A stretch of DNA of 64,000 bases from Scedosporium boydii (GCA_002221725.1 NJFT01000158.1:33984-97983); one strand, 5' to 3'. Numbered from the stretch's first letter, positions 1 through 12,018 are shown. Notes: generated by a model not told the origin, from the letters alone. Numbers and translations: made by a program.

Positions 1-540
1 AGTGAATGTAAGGGGCAGTTCCAGCTATGTGGCGCTGGAACTGACGGATCTTTTAGTCTATTGGGCTAATTATCACCCCTTGCAATTATCTTACAATTAT
101 TCCAGCACTACATGGGTCTACTGGATTAGGGAATTCGGGCTGGGCGTGTACGATCGCCAGTTCAAACCCCAGCCAGCGCAGAGGTGTTTTTCCTACGCCG
201 ATAACTGTTGCAGGGCATGATGTGGCAGGTGTTGCGAGAGGCACACCTGGGCATATAACTGTAATAATCTTTCGTTAGGCTTATAAGGGGTACCTTACAG
301 TACACCCTTAGGGGTTTGCATTCACTATTAAATTCTTAGCTTACTCTATTGAGGCTCAGGACGAGCCTACTTAGAGGGGGAAGAATTGTAACGATATACC
401 TAGAAGTGGCTAGATTCCGCTGCAATTAAGAGGGTTCTTAAGTGAATGTAAGGGGCAGTTCCAGCCATGTAGTGCTGGAACTGACAGATCTTTTAGTCTA
501 TTAGGCTAATTGTCACCCCTTGTAATTATCTTACAAGGGT
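1..540 (+). repeat. Tandemly arranged ~440-bp dispersed repeat, copy 1
   Basis: One unit runs from about 2 to 440 and the next begins at 441 with the same ~100-bp head (GTGAATGTAAGGGGCAGTTC). Each head contains an inverted repeat, CAGTTCCAGC..GCTGGAACTG. A second, inverted copy of the same sequence lies at about 1261-1850. The copies differ mostly by C/T and G/A changes, as expected from RIP. The unit body (about 100-440) contains a tRNA-like module. There is no credible protein; the open frame at 2-220 starts at GTG and lies wholly inside the repeat. Confidence 0.8.
105..185 (+). other. tRNA-like (pol III promoter-like) module inside the repeat
   Basis: Positions 111-131 resemble the D-arm/A-box of a Glu- or Asp-type tRNA (GGTCTACTGGATTAGGG). 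Positions 155-170 resemble a T-arm/B-box (CAGTTCAAACCCC); the inverted copy has GTTCGAACC at the same place, closer to the B-box consensus. The spacing of about 35 bases fits a tRNA. The acceptor and T stems do not pair cleanly, so I read this as a tRNA-derived, SINE-like promoter and not a functional tRNA gene. Confidence 0.4.
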
Positions 541-1260
541 AGCTTAAAGTACTACCTTAGCTATTTATTTTTCTTTTTTAATATAGGATTATTTCTATTT
601 TAAGTAATTAACTAATAAGGAAGGAGATTAGTAAACTAGTAAAGAATAAAAAGAAAGAGAAACTTATAAGTAGAATTAGTAATTCCCTTAATATTATAAT
701 TAGTATAATATAAGAGGATATAGTAATTATAATAAGACTACCTCTTATAAATAATATAGTTATAAGGAGAATAGGAATTAAAATAAGCTATATACTTAGG
801 GATCTTAAAAAAGTACTAATAGGAGAGGATATTATCTACTACCTAAGTAAGATATTTCTTATTAATTTTAAAAGCAATTACTTTAAGGAAGTAAGCTTTT
901 AATATATAACTTAATATAGTAATAATTAAAAAAAAGAGGAATAAAACTTACTAAGGAAAAAGGAAGAATAAGACTAACGTAGTCTTTAGGGATAAAGACT
1001 AAGGAGGAGGGGAAATCGTATTACGGCCTGGCTACGATTTGAGCCTCTAAAGGTAGTAAGTATAGTAGAATCCTATAGGAGTTATATAGTTACTTCTTAG
1101 TAGTATAACTAGGTAGTTATATAAAGAGTAACTAGCTATATATAAAAAGAGTAATTAAGCAATTACTAGAAAAGTAATTAGATAGGTACCCTAAAGGCGA
1201 CTATATACTAAAGATAAATAAAAGAAATAACTATATAAGCTATAATATTTCTATAAGATA

Positions 1261-1850
1261 ATTATAAGAGGTAATAATTAGCCTAATAGACTAAAAGATT
1301 TATCAGTTCCAGCGCTACATGGCTGGAACTGCCCCTTACATTTACTTAAGAACCCTCTTAATTGTGGCGGAATCTAGCTACTTCTAGGTATATTATTATA
1401 ATTCTTCCCCCTCTAAGTAGGCTTGTCCTAAGCCTTAATAGAGTAAGCTAAGAATTTAACAGTAAATGCGAACCCCTAAGGGTATACTACAAGGTACCCC
1501 TTATAAGCCCAACGAAAGATTATTATAGTTATATACCTAGGTGTACCTCTTACAATACCTGCTACATCATGCCCTGCAACAGTCATCAGCATAGGAAAAA
1601 CACCTCTGCGCTAGCTGGGGTTCGAACTGGCGATCACATACGCCTAGCCTGAATTCCCTAATCTAGTAGACCTATGTAGTGCTAGAACAATTGTAAGATA
1701 ATTGCAAGGGGTGACAATTAGCCCAATAGACTAAAAGATCTGTCAGTTCTAGTGCTACATGGCTGGAACTGCCCCTTACATTTACTTAAGAACCCTCTTA
1801 ATTGCAGCGGAATCTAGCTACTTCTAGATATATCGTTATAATTTCCCTAC
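1261..1850 (-). repeat. Tandemly arranged ~440-bp repeat, copy 2 (inverted), inserted in an LTR
   Basis: This is the inverted complement of 1-540: head about 1269-1345, body 1346-1688, a second head 1689-1790, then part of another body to about 1850. It interrupts the LTR of the Gypsy-A-like fragment. Flanks TATAATATTTCT and TATAATTTCCCT may be a RIP-altered target duplication. Confidence 0.75.
1605..1695 (-). other. tRNA-like module in inverted repeat copy
   Basis: Read on the minus strand this gives an A-box-like segment (GGTCTACTAGATTAGGG) followed by a B-box-like GTTCGAACCCC. It is the counterpart of 105-185. The B-box is better preserved here than in copy 1. Confidence 0.35.
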
Positions 1851-2045
1851 TTACTAGTATATTCTTTTAGACTCTTTAGTAGTTAATTTAAGTATAACTA
1901 TACTCCTATACTTAAATATATACTTCTTACCTATATTACTGTAAATACTATTTAACTACCTTGCTTACCTTAAATAGGTACTTACTATCTTAGCACTATA
2001 CTATTTTACTAATTAACTAGAACCCTAAGTATTAGGATCGTAATA

Positions 2046-5000
2046 GTATTGCTCTTATTATCCCCGCACGCTGTAATTACGTAGCTTGTAATTACTTTTT
2101 TATATATATATTTACTTATTCCTTACTATTCCTAGACTCTAGAAGTTAAAAAGTCTACTTAGATTAAGGGAGTTAAAAGTTGGTAGATAAGAAGAGAGAA
2201 AAGAAGAAGCCTAAATAGACTATAAGAAGCTAATCTCTTCTATTTTACTTATCTAAGTGCTAATTAATAATTGCTAAGGATCTTAGCTAAGTATATCCTA
2301 TGTAGGGTATCTTTAAAAGAGGCCGGTTTGGCTCCGGAAAGTCTAGTGCCTACACTAGCGAGTTCCTAGCATAAGGAAGATTCTTCTTAAATCTTTTACT
2401 ATTATTAGTCTACTGATCTTAGTCAATACTATTATCTGGGTCGCTGTAGCTATTGTACTAGTATATTGAATACTATTAATGCCTCTCTATCCTGATAAAG
2501 AAATTTTAAGGTTCCTTTAACTAATACTTAGGCTAGTATTTCTATTTGTAAGTACTATTATTTTTTAGTTATTAACTACTTTTTAAAATTATTAATTAAT
2601 ATTATAGTAACTAGCACCTTAGCTCCTAATACTATTCTAGCTTAGTCTCTAGGCTTGTATTATGCTTTTAATATAGACTACATCTCTATAAGTACTTACT
2701 AATATAGCTTTAAATATATAATTATACTATATTTAATATTAAGTAAGCTATTAATTTAATAATTTAAAGACTATTAGTAATTAGCTAAAAGGCTATTATA
2801 GTTAGTACTTTTTTCTTTCTTAGTTATTTTATATAAGAATTTATTTACTTTTCTTAATTTCTATTTCTTTACTTTTTTTATAACTACTATTAAGAGAGAT
2901 AATAAAATCTAATAACTTTACTAGTAGCATTATCAGGACCTCTATTAGTACTGCCTTCTTATTTCTACTTAGTTTTATAAATGCTTATATCCTCTATAAG
3001 TTTATTATTTAATTAAAAAAGGTGCTGCATCTGCTTAAGGGCTATAAAGATGAGATTTAGAAGATTGAAGAGAATAAGGTTTTGCTTAAGATTTTAAAGA
3101 AGATATTTAAGCTTATTAGCTAGTAAGTATAGATTTATCTTTTTTACTTATCTTTTTTTTATTTAAGGAACATGTCTAATTTTTTTTCTTTATTAGATTA
3201 TAGAAGATATATCTACTAAGTATTTTATTTAGCTTTAGTTTTAATACCTTATTAGAAATTACCCTCTTAGGTATTACCTCTATTAAGGCTACTAAAGAGA
3301 CTAACATTCAAGTTACTCTTATCTTCCCTATTTTCTTTACTTATATATTTTAGAATCTAAAGTATTTTTTATAATAGATTAATTAACTAGGAAAAAAAAG
3401 CTGGCATATATCTTCTTGACACTATTAACAGAGCCCTAATACTTGCCCTCTATATCTAACCCATAGTAAACTTCCTCCCTCCCAAATCCGATACAAAATC
3501 CCTTATTAGTAATAAAGAGGCTATCAAGGCAGTTAATACTAGAGCCAAGCTAAATAGCTTCTATAACCCTATTACCTTCCTCTACTATTTTATTATCTTT
3601 ACTTGCCTTACTATCCTTATTACTATTATTATTAGCATTATCTAGGTCCTCTTACTTATACTTAATATAGTAAGCCCTACCCTAATAGGTAAGTTTTAGG
3701 AGAGTAATAAGATAATAGGAGAGTATTATAATACTATTAAGGATAGTATTATAAGATATTTTATTATTATAGTAATATTAAGTATTTTTACTTATAAGCT
3801 ATAGAAAAGATAAATAAGGAAGAGATATAGGAAGCCCTTCCCCTCTAGAGATAATGGAGATATAGTTCTAGCTCCTACTATAAGTATATTTAAAGGTATT
3901 TTATAAGGAGAGGAAAAAAGTAGTTTAAGTATAGTAGAAGTTAAGGAGAATAATAAATAGATCAGTGCTAATCTATCTAAAAGCTAATGGGATCATTAAA
4001 TAAAAAAGAAGAAAGAGGTTTAATATAGTTATTATATTTGCTATCTATTTTAATAGAAGTGAATAAGTAATAGTATATTAAAGTAATTTTAAATTAGTTA
4101 ATAGATAGTACTTAATCCTAGACAGTATAAATTTAAACTATTCCTTCTAGAAAAAGTAAAATCCTCTTCTTAAATTACTTAGCTCCCTATAGTTAGTTAA
4201 ATACACCTACTTATTTATATAAATATTATAAGCTTATTACTACTATTAAACTCAGTCTTCTTCTATTCTATAATATAACTTAATATAGTATACTTTAATA
4301 GATAGATTAAACTTAATATAAACCAGCTTCTTAAAGTCTTTCTTATTATTTTTATAGATAATATAAATAATAGAAAAATTATTAATAATTGCTTTAATAT
4401 TATTATAATAACTAGGGAGGTTAAGGATTTTTTAAAGTAACTTAAACCTCTATGCTTTAAGAGGATTATTTTTATTAGTACTCTAGAGCCAGAACTATAC
4501 TATATTCTCCTCATATCTCTTCCTCCTTGTCTTCGAACATAGTGTATCAGGTAAATAAAAATATAGTAAATATATAATCTTTCCTAATGCTTAAAAAGAT
4601 AAGTATACTTTTACTTTATATTGCTAGTATAGACTCACCTGCGACTACAATCTCTCCATCTTCTAATAAAAATTAGTACAATCTGTAGTAGGAGTCCTTG
4701 ATATAATAGCGGTGGGTGCTTCTAGCCATTGTTTATCTTGAGTAAGTGTAGGAGAGAAGTTAATTTTAAAAGTTATATATCTCGGTCCTACCAGGGGCTG
4801 ACATAAGTTATCCTATTCTATCCTATAGCGGTCAGGCATCACACAAGGTCGCCAGCGAGTAGCTGTCTCGCCAAGTAATAAGAATAACTAACTAGTAAAT
4901 TAATTAAGAAAGGTATAATATAGGTAAAGGTCGCTAGCAAGTAGCTAGCACTGGGCTCCCTTAGGGGATAAAGGAGTATTAGTAAATAAGTTTACTTTAC

Positions 5001-5830
5001 TAAGACCATAACAAGACCTTATCTACCTCACCTAGCCTTTACTCTCCTTAAAACTATATTTCTTAGTAGTTAATAAGATACTTACTAAGGTAGTAATAAG
5101 ACCTTATTTTACCTTACCCCTCGCTCTCCTATCTATTTTTCTACTTCCTAGTAGCTAGTAAGATGTCCTTCGTTCCTCTGAGGAGCTATTATGAGACTTA
5201 AATCTACCTTATTCTCCTTTACTTAGCTTAAACCTATAGTTACTAAGATATAGCTTAATATATAGTTATATAAACTAGAAGAAAAGAGGAGTAGAGATAA
5301 TAGGGAGAGAGAGGTAGGTGAAGTTAAAGTACTTAAATATAGCTATATCTTAAAGTATTTAAACTCTCCTCTCCTACCTTACCTAGTAGTTTTTATTTTC
5401 TTACAACTTTACTTTTATTACTAAAACCTTTACTTTCTTTTTACTTCTTAGATATATTTACTTTAGAGTTTTTAAATTCTCTTTAGTTTTATCTAATTTA
5501 CTATTTATTATAATAAAAATAATTATATAATATCCTTCTACTTTACCTTTAGCTGATTTTATTAATAAGTTATAGGGAGACTTACTATCTTAGGGTAATC
5601 TTATTAATAAGTTGTAGAAAGACTTCTTATCTTAGGCTAATCTCTTTAGCTTTATAAATTCTGTAGATGTATTATCCTTATATAATATATTTAAGAGCTG
5701 GGGAAAAGAGTTATTAGAAAGTAGTACTGAGTCTGCTTTAGTTCTATATACTTTTTATAGTAGTGCCTTGCACGGAGATTCTTTACTAGATGATTGTGAG
5801 GGTTCTGCGAAGCAGTACTACTTGACAGAG
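2046..5830. other. RIP-degraded AT-rich interval, no recognised gene
   Basis: The interval is AT-rich and full of TpA, with stops in all frames. Traces of former coding are visible: on the plus strand about 3400-3990 a frame continues if TAA/TAG are read as Gln, and includes a hydrophobic stretch; on the minus strand a short frame opens at 4728 with an ATG. I could not assign either to a family. Short related segments around 4839-4940 (variants of GGTCGCCAGCGAGTAGCTG) and 5010-5150 (variants of ACAAGACCTTAT) suggest further old repeats. Confidence 0.6.
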
Positions 5831-6045
5831 GCCTATATACAGGAAGGTTTCGATGGGAAGGAAGAAGAAGAAAGGAATTCGATCGGAAAGGGGTCGGAGT
5901 AGATATTTACATTAGCGCCGTTGCCGTGGTGCCGCCGTTCGGGGCGCCGGCTGGCCTGTGCCACGGAACCGTCGCCACGGCGCCGGTGTGGCGGTCGGCT
6001 TGGGCTCTTGCCGAAGCCACACACACGGCGCAGCCCGTCACAATG
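5831..6045. other. Short GC-rich island in RIP block
   Basis: About 200 bp of sharply GC-rich sequence (5915-6040, rich in GCCG/CGGC) lies between AT-rich flanks, just upstream of a degraded reading frame that opens at the ATG at 6043. It has escaped the C-to-T drift seen on both sides. It could be the unique 5' leader or LTR edge of an element. No protein is recognised. Confidence 0.4.
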
Positions 6046-7090
6046 ATAAACTCATCTAAGGGCTAATATCTAGTAGCCTCTTAGTCAAGAATAGATGTGC
6101 TTCTTATAGTACTTTAATTAGCTAGCTAACTAGTGACGAACCCCTAGAACTAATTACTCTACTTAAAACTACCCGCTTTTAAAAGCTACCAGCAAATAAT
6201 ACTCCCCTAATCTAAGCTAAAACCCCTTCATCTTAGAAAGACAACATTTTTCTCTCTAGTAAAGACCTAAAATTTGTTGCTCTACTAAATACTACCTTCT
6301 TAGGGAAACCATTACTAAATAGTTTCTAATCCGAAGCTGAGCCCACAGGGGCTAAGTCTACTTCACAGACAGTCAAGCTTTCACTAAGTACTAAATACCT
6401 AACAGTGCTTCCTTTACCTACAACTAACTAACTATTACCAAGTTACTCTAAATAGACTTCCTATACCCCTAGGGCTAGAAAAAGAAAAGGTAAGGACACT
6501 CTCCGCCCTGTCCAGGCTGCGAAAAGAAAGAGGACTTCTAATAAGTTGTCTAAGCATAAAAGGAAAGAGACTTTATTAGCTCGTATTTAGATAGTACAGG
6601 TAGTTAATGTTAAGAGTATTAAATTTATCTAGAATTAATATATTAAGGCCTGGGAGTAAATATAATAAGGACTACTATCTGAGTTTATAGAGGATATCTT
6701 ACTATAAGGTGAAATCAGGAGCGTCATAGTTTGCTCTAATGGGGATGGACTACCTGTAGAATTAATATAGGATCTTAAGAAAGAAGAATATTATAGTACT
6801 GATCTTGTTGATTAGTAGCAGGTGTCTGTAGATAAGGCTGTGATTGAGAAACTGATTACATCTCTACTTGATAGTAAGAATATCCTGTAGCCTATAATAA
6901 AGATATAGATTAGTAAGTATAAGCCTTGAGCTATAGCCTGGGCAGTTTAGCGGAGGGGTTTAATATCTTATAGAGTAAGAGAAATATATATAATTAAAAT
7001 ATAAAATAATATCTAAGTATATATATTAATTAAATTTATAATGTCCTATAAAGGGTTATCTTAAAAGATATTACTCTAGCTCTAATAGCA
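6043..7090 (+). pseudogene. RIP-degraded reading frame, unrecognised
   Basis: After the GC-rich island a frame opens at 6043. A second, better-preserved frame runs from about 6475 to 7090 and is broken almost only by TAA and TAG, as expected from C-to-T change in Gln codons. The latter begins with a basic stretch (RKRKGKDTLRP, AAKRKRTSNKLSKHKRKE) and continues as a mixed charged/hydrophobic sequence. I do not recognise the family; a transposon-encoded DNA-binding protein is possible from the basic N-terminus, but that is a guess. Confidence 0.45.
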
Positions 7091-7199
7091 TCATTCCCTA
7101 ACCCGAACCTCTTCCTATTATAGGTACTTCTTATAAAGACTTTAATTCCTTTTTTACCTTAAGCTTCCTCTTATTATAATTTTACACTAGCCTATTAAC

Positions 7200-7550
7200 T
7201 AGTATCAGGTAGATATAACTAGTATAGAGTTAAGGTATTATTTATTAGTAATAAGTAAAGTAGTTAAATAGTAACTATAATTATTATAGTAGTATATATG
7301 CAAGTATAGAGATATAAGTATTACTTAAATTAACTACTAGAGAGTAATAAGAAACGAACTAGATATATAGGGTAAACCGTAGCTTATATAGACGTTTCTC
7401 TCCCAGGCTCTCTAAGGTAATCAGAGCTACTTAACTAGTAATCGGAAGTAATCACTAAGTGATCGGGGTGATTGCAAGGGTAATCATCACTGATCTTTAA
7501 CCTCTTCCTCCAATCGGGTCCCTGCGCGCCGGACACCTGCAAGCAGCTGC
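7200..7550 (-). repeat. Divergent Gypsy-A-like LTR relic
   Basis: The segment 7250-7345 aligns by eye, with many changes, to the minus-strand LTR of element A near 37,880-38,000: the AAGTAGTTAA block, the GTATATAT..AAGTATAG block and the TTAACTACTA block come in the same order and spacing. Beyond about 7400 the similarity is lost. The interval to 7950 is less AT-rich and holds nothing I recognise. Confidence 0.45.
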
Positions 7551-8489
7551 CCGCGCCTTGTAATTCTATCGCCTGTCACCGCCTTAGGCCTACATAAAGG
7601 TCGGCCTGTAACACCTCCTTACAACAACGCACGCACTAATAAATCCAAATACTATAATGACGCTGACCGCGATTCTGATCTTAGTGCCCGTCGCTAGCCC
7701 GCCATTCCCTTGCTCTTAGCTCTGGCTACTCTCTTCGTCCTATTCACCCTCTCTACCTTCTTTATAGTGTCCCCCCTCGCTACTCTCTTCCTTATGTGTC
7801 TCTCTCGGCGTCTCTACTATTCATGGTAGGTACAGAATTGCTGTTGCATCTGCTATTCTTCACGACTGTGCAGTGGTAGGGTAAGGTAAGAAGTCATTTG
7901 GGAAGCGGCCAGCCGCTGTAGCAAGGAGATCACACAGCCCCAGTGTGGCCATACTAGCCTCTCCTCACAAACCCCTCACATTCGTCCATCACCCAGCCTT
8001 CGGAAGGCACAGGGACTGTTTGTGGATGAGTCGCAAACAAGGGACCAGCTTCGATCAAGGACACATTAATGCCCTTACATAAATATCCAGGAGGAGACAC
8101 AGGCAAGCGGCTAGGGCCGCCAGCCCAAGTTAGGGCCCACCAATCCGCAACCAAGAACCCCCCACCCCAATCAGGCTGAGCTATCTTACGGTAGAGGTAA
8201 GGATCTATTACGGACTCCAAAGGAAGAAAAGGAATATATATAATACCTTACTTAAACTAATTTGCAATCAAGAGAGGCGAAGGGTATCTTACTACTACAA
8301 GGGGCAGCTAAACTTGTTAACTAGTAAAACTATAATTATAAGGGACTAATAAAATAATAAGTCTAATTTTTAGGAGAGAATAATACTATAACATCTTATT
8401 ATCTAAGTACTAGTGCCGGGCGCACAAATGAAGAAAAGGCTCCTAGATCTGAAAGTTTACTATATATGAATAATACATACTATAGGTAA

Positions 8490-8883
8490 GTGTATATATA
8501 CAAGCTAGCACTTCCTAATAAATCTTGTTAGGGCCGAAGAAGAACATGTTTCTGGAGGAGCTAAGCCTATCTGACAATGATATCAGACTTCCCACTTTCA
8601 CTATAAAGTACGCATACCTCTCTAGCTAGGGAAGATTATTGTTAAGCCTATTTAGGCTGTTTTTAAGAGATTCATTAATCTGCTGATCATTACCAAATGC
8701 TGCGAATTCGGTAAGCCAAACTGGTCTATCCTTGCAGACGCGGCGGACTTCCTTAAGGTGTTGGATTAAAGCATCGCCTTGATGGTACTCAGCCCCAACT
8801 AACCTACCTTTCAGCTGGTCTGCGGTCATGGTATGTCCTTGTTCATTGCCGCGATATTCGACTGGGAGCCTCGCACAGATCAA
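8490..8883 (-). pseudogene. GH128-type (Asl1-like) glycosyl hydrolase remnant, C-terminal part
   Basis: On the minus strand the frame contains RPVWLTEFA, the conserved strand bearing the catalytic Glu of the glycosyl hydrolase catalytic core family (GH128, beta-1,3-glucan active). About 30 residues later comes LERYAYF, the typical end of the barrel. A TAG lies between them where Gln would fit. There is no upstream catalytic region or start; the gene is truncated and lies at the edge of the RIP block, overlapping the start of an opposite-strand ORF. I infer an inactivated gene remnant. Confidence 0.55.
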
Positions 8884-9351
8884 GACGACGCACTTCTCGA
8901 GATAGTTGTCAGCAACAGTAGAGAGAATGTCCCAGCGGTGGATCTCAAGCTGACCCTCACAGAACGTCGCATGCTGCGATACGGTAATATGTCAACCGAC
9001 GGGTGGCAACTGCACGATAAAAATCTCACTCACGACGCCTTTTCCCCAAAGATATTCACCCTCCGGTTTGAGCAGGGCAGGTTTCCCGTTGTCGCAAATA
9101 CCACCTCTGGCCTCTGTCACTGGTATTCTCTGCATCTCAAGTTCGACCCGTCCCCATACCCACCCCTCGATGAATGGGCCGTGAAGAGACCGGCAGAAGG
9201 GCACAAGTACTGGGAGAGGAAAGACTTTTACAGGGACCAAATTGAAGGAGATGTGTACTATGACCCAGAAACCGGGGTTTCGGGGCGAGAGAGGGCGAGA
9301 AAGCTGAAGGCCAACCTGGCAGGGAAGAGGGACTTGAGGAGGAGGGTTTGA
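8833..9351 (+). CDS. Hypothetical protein
   Basis: An uninterrupted 172-codon frame from ATG at 8833 (another ATG in a different frame at 8828) to TGA. Composition is mixed and soluble-looking, with a basic C-terminus (RERARKLKANLAGKRDLRRRV). No signal peptide or membrane segment is seen and I do not recognise the family. Its first 50 bases overlap the GH128 remnant on the other strand, so it may be the 3' part of a gene whose beginning was lost to rearrangement. Its base composition matches the gene island and not the RIP block. Confidence 0.4.
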   Translation: MSLFIAAIFDWEPRTDQDDALLEIVVSNSRENVPAVDLKLTLTERRMLRYGNMSTDGWQLHDKNLTHDAFSPKIFTLRFEQGRFPVVANTTSGLCHWYSLHLKFDPSPYPPLDEWAVKRPAEGHKYWERKDFYRDQIEGDVYYDPETGVSGRERARKLKANLAGKRDLRRRV

Positions 9352-12018
9352 TATCGTGCTTGACGAGGGTCAGCTATACTTTTGGTGCCTGGAGCAGGAA
9401 GTGAGCTTTGTAGTTGGATGGCGCAAAATCACTCCTAGTATGCTAGATTGATGCCGTTTAAGGAATTTCCGAGTTCAAAGTATATAATCGGACGGAATAT
9501 ACATCATCTTATTTTTATCTATTTTACTTACAGTACGGCCGCAGTCGCCCACGCTTATTCGCGTAAGTAGAACTAGGGCAAGGGGGGTACAAGAAGGATC
9601 TTCTAGATCTTATTTAAGAGAATAGTAGGAAAGGTTCATTTTACTTCTTTGCTTTTCTCTCTTCAAGTAAGCCAAGTATCAAGTTAAACCGAGACCCTCG
9701 TTAACCGGCCGCCCTCCAAGCCGGCCATTTGTCTGTCTCTCTTATTGCAAGTATCATTCTTTAATTGGCGTTCGTATTCTATTAGAACTTTTCTTTCCGT
9801 TGATCAACCATTTCGACGTCCTTTCGAGTCTTCCTGCAGCTTGTGTGGCTGCTGGTGCGAGGGTTCGATATCTGACCATTGTGACCAGCCACCCTACTAT
9901 TTTTACTCGATTTGACAAGCTATGCCACACTAGCCCATCTCACTACGTTGTTTGCATGGTCCATGACTTCCAGCTAACTGTAAAGGGAGACTGTATCAAG
10001 ATCACAATTCAACCTAATGACTGGGATCTAATTGGCAAGTTGGGGTTTCTACCAAAGTTTCTTCAACTCTATTGGAGGATGAGATACGGCGACGAAGAGG
10101 CTTGGAAGAGTTTACACAGAGCCCAGTACTCTCTCTCCCCGAAACAGAAACCTATCCGCCTTTAAGCGTCCGAGACCGATTTGATAAGCACAATCGAGAA
10201 CTCCGACACCTATCAAGGCGTTTTTTTATCTACAGGATGCTTTACTCGCCTCGGGGCTCACAAAGACTTTCCTCTAACCGAGGCGCAGCTGAAGGGCGGG
10301 AAACATCTCAGGACGTGTCTAACACGGCCCAAAGCAGTCGACTGGGCTATGCCCAAGTCGTAAAAGGAATGCGTCGGGTGTCTCACGTGGTTGCTGTGCC
10401 AGGCTGGCTATGCAACTGAGCGACGGTCTACATACCTTCGTACCTGCACGTTTGGCTCGTCAATTCAGTGTATTGCGGGCGGCCCCGTCGTACTCAAGAT
10501 GGAGGTCAAGAAACCGAGCATTTGACCCATGGAGAGCTGATGCTTGTTCGTACCATTGCGTGGCGGTGTTTACTGAGGGTGGTAACACGACAGTTCGTTG
10601 TAAAAAGACATTAGCAACCTGACCACAATCGTAGATCGGGCACACTTTGCCCAACTTTTCAAATCCTCCCGCACACAGGCACGGAAAAATCACCATGTCA
10701 TTGGCGCTTGGGTTGATGCCCGAACCAATGCGCGCGCATTGGCATTGACATTGGCCCCCGTTTTTCTGCTTCCTGGCTGTTTCACCTTGGGGTTCGGAGG
10801 GATTGGAAAGGGGTGGCCACAAGTACTTTTAACCGATCACTCCGCTAGGAAATACACAATTGTCCATGAGGTACTGGTGGCCCATTGAGAGTGGCCTTTC
10901 GGGTTCAATAGTGCAGGTAAGCACAGTTGGGCGTCTCGAGCACGTCGAGATTGGTGGCCACTGTCAGCCCAACCAAGCCACGCGATTCGGCGACAAGGAT
11001 CTTCTGACTTGGACTCAACGAGAAGTATATTGCGACCCAAGGAATTGGTAGGAGATAATAATATATATCTCTCAAATCGAGCGGGATCCGCTTGCTCAGA
11101 AGAAGCCTTAGATGGCATCTGTCCCCTATCCTCTCTCTCCAATACCTTCACCCACAACAGCCCCTAACCCGTCCCTTTCCCATTCACAATGTCAGTTGCC
11201 ACTGCTAGGAACCTAAGCACCGTTGACGAGTCTTGGGGCTTCGAGGTTCTGCGTGGATCTAACGAGGAGTAAGTAGCTGGTGCATCTTTTGCAGCTTTAA
11301 TTTTTCTCTCTCCCGTTCTAGTCATTTCCTCAGTTACGCGAACCTTTGGCATACTTCCTGTATGCATTGACAACGTCAAACATTGGCGATTGTTCCAAAA
11401 TTTCCATCTTATACTTCCCGAAGGATGTATGTTCAGCCATGCATTGCATTGTTTCCCAATTGAAGGAACCAGCCGGATCTATTTCCTCGGACCTCTTCCC
11501 TCGGACCCATGCGCCAGGAGCCAAGCCAAACGATATATGGATCTAGCCAGGGAGCCCGTGGACATACCAGGTCGGACAACCGTCCGGTCTGGCAGGATGA
11601 CGCCTTCAATGGCTCATGCTCATTCGAGCAAACGCTACCTACTGTAGTGGCGTGGAAATTTCAATGCTATATATCCCAAGGGAATAATTCTTGCAACCGC
11701 AGCCGGAAGGAAATGCAATCCCAAACTCGGACCTAGAAGGCCTTGATAGAGCTGTAGAATCCCGTCTGCCCGATTGCAGTGAGAACATGACGTTGCGCCC
11801 AATCCCCGTTTACCCATTTTTCCTTCCCATTTTCGCGCCATGACTTCGTTCCGGAGACGTCCTCTAGCTCTGCACGAAGCCAAGGATCCCACACAATATC
11901 AAACTAACCATTGTTGCGCGGAAGATCTTGCAACATCGCACCGTATTTGCTTCGCGAGACAGGTCCCGATCTTTCAGTAGATTTCGATTTCATCTTTTCT
12001 AACAGCCCCTTGGAACCT
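9352..12018. other. Interval with only small unassigned ORFs
   Basis: No gene is firmly supported. Overlapping small frames occur on both strands at 9800-10,165, 10,072-10,419 (plus) and 10,460-10,822 (minus). At 11,189 an ATG opens a short frame (MSVATARNLSTVDESWG) followed by GTAAGT at about 11,269 and a CTAG acceptor, but the joined frame soon stops. It may be a small gene, a degraded gene or the 5' part of a transcript that I cannot assemble. Cys-containing minus-strand ORF 10,460-10,822 has no convincing signal peptide. Confidence 0.4.

Larger units (their letters stand above)
541..2045 (+). mobile_element. Fragment of a Gypsy-A-type LTR element: internal 3' end plus LTR, split by repeat copy 2
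   Basis: The sequence at 1008-1038 (AGGAGGGGAAATCG followed by TATTACGGCCTGGC) matches the polypurine tract and LTR start of element A, seen on the other strand near 38,258. The LTR runs 1019-1260, is interrupted by the tandem repeat, and resumes about 1851-2045, ending GGATCGTAATA. The two pieces sum to about 437 bp, exactly the length of the LTRs of element A. Positions 541-1018 resemble the internal 3' region of A. All of it is RIP-degraded. Confidence 0.7.

Noticed and set aside
105..185. Functional tRNA gene
   Set aside because: A- and B-box-like parts are present but the acceptor and T stems do not pair well, and the sequence is part of a repeat.
2..220. 72-codon plus-strand ORF
   Set aside because: It starts at GTG, lies wholly inside the dispersed repeat and overlaps the tRNA-like module; not a protein gene.
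10072..10419. 115-codon ORF as a gene
   Set aside because: No ATG that fits, overlapping frames of similar length, no domain and no splice support.
10460..10822. Cys-containing minus-strand ORF as a small secreted effector
   Set aside because: No N-terminal signal sequence and irregular Cys spacing.
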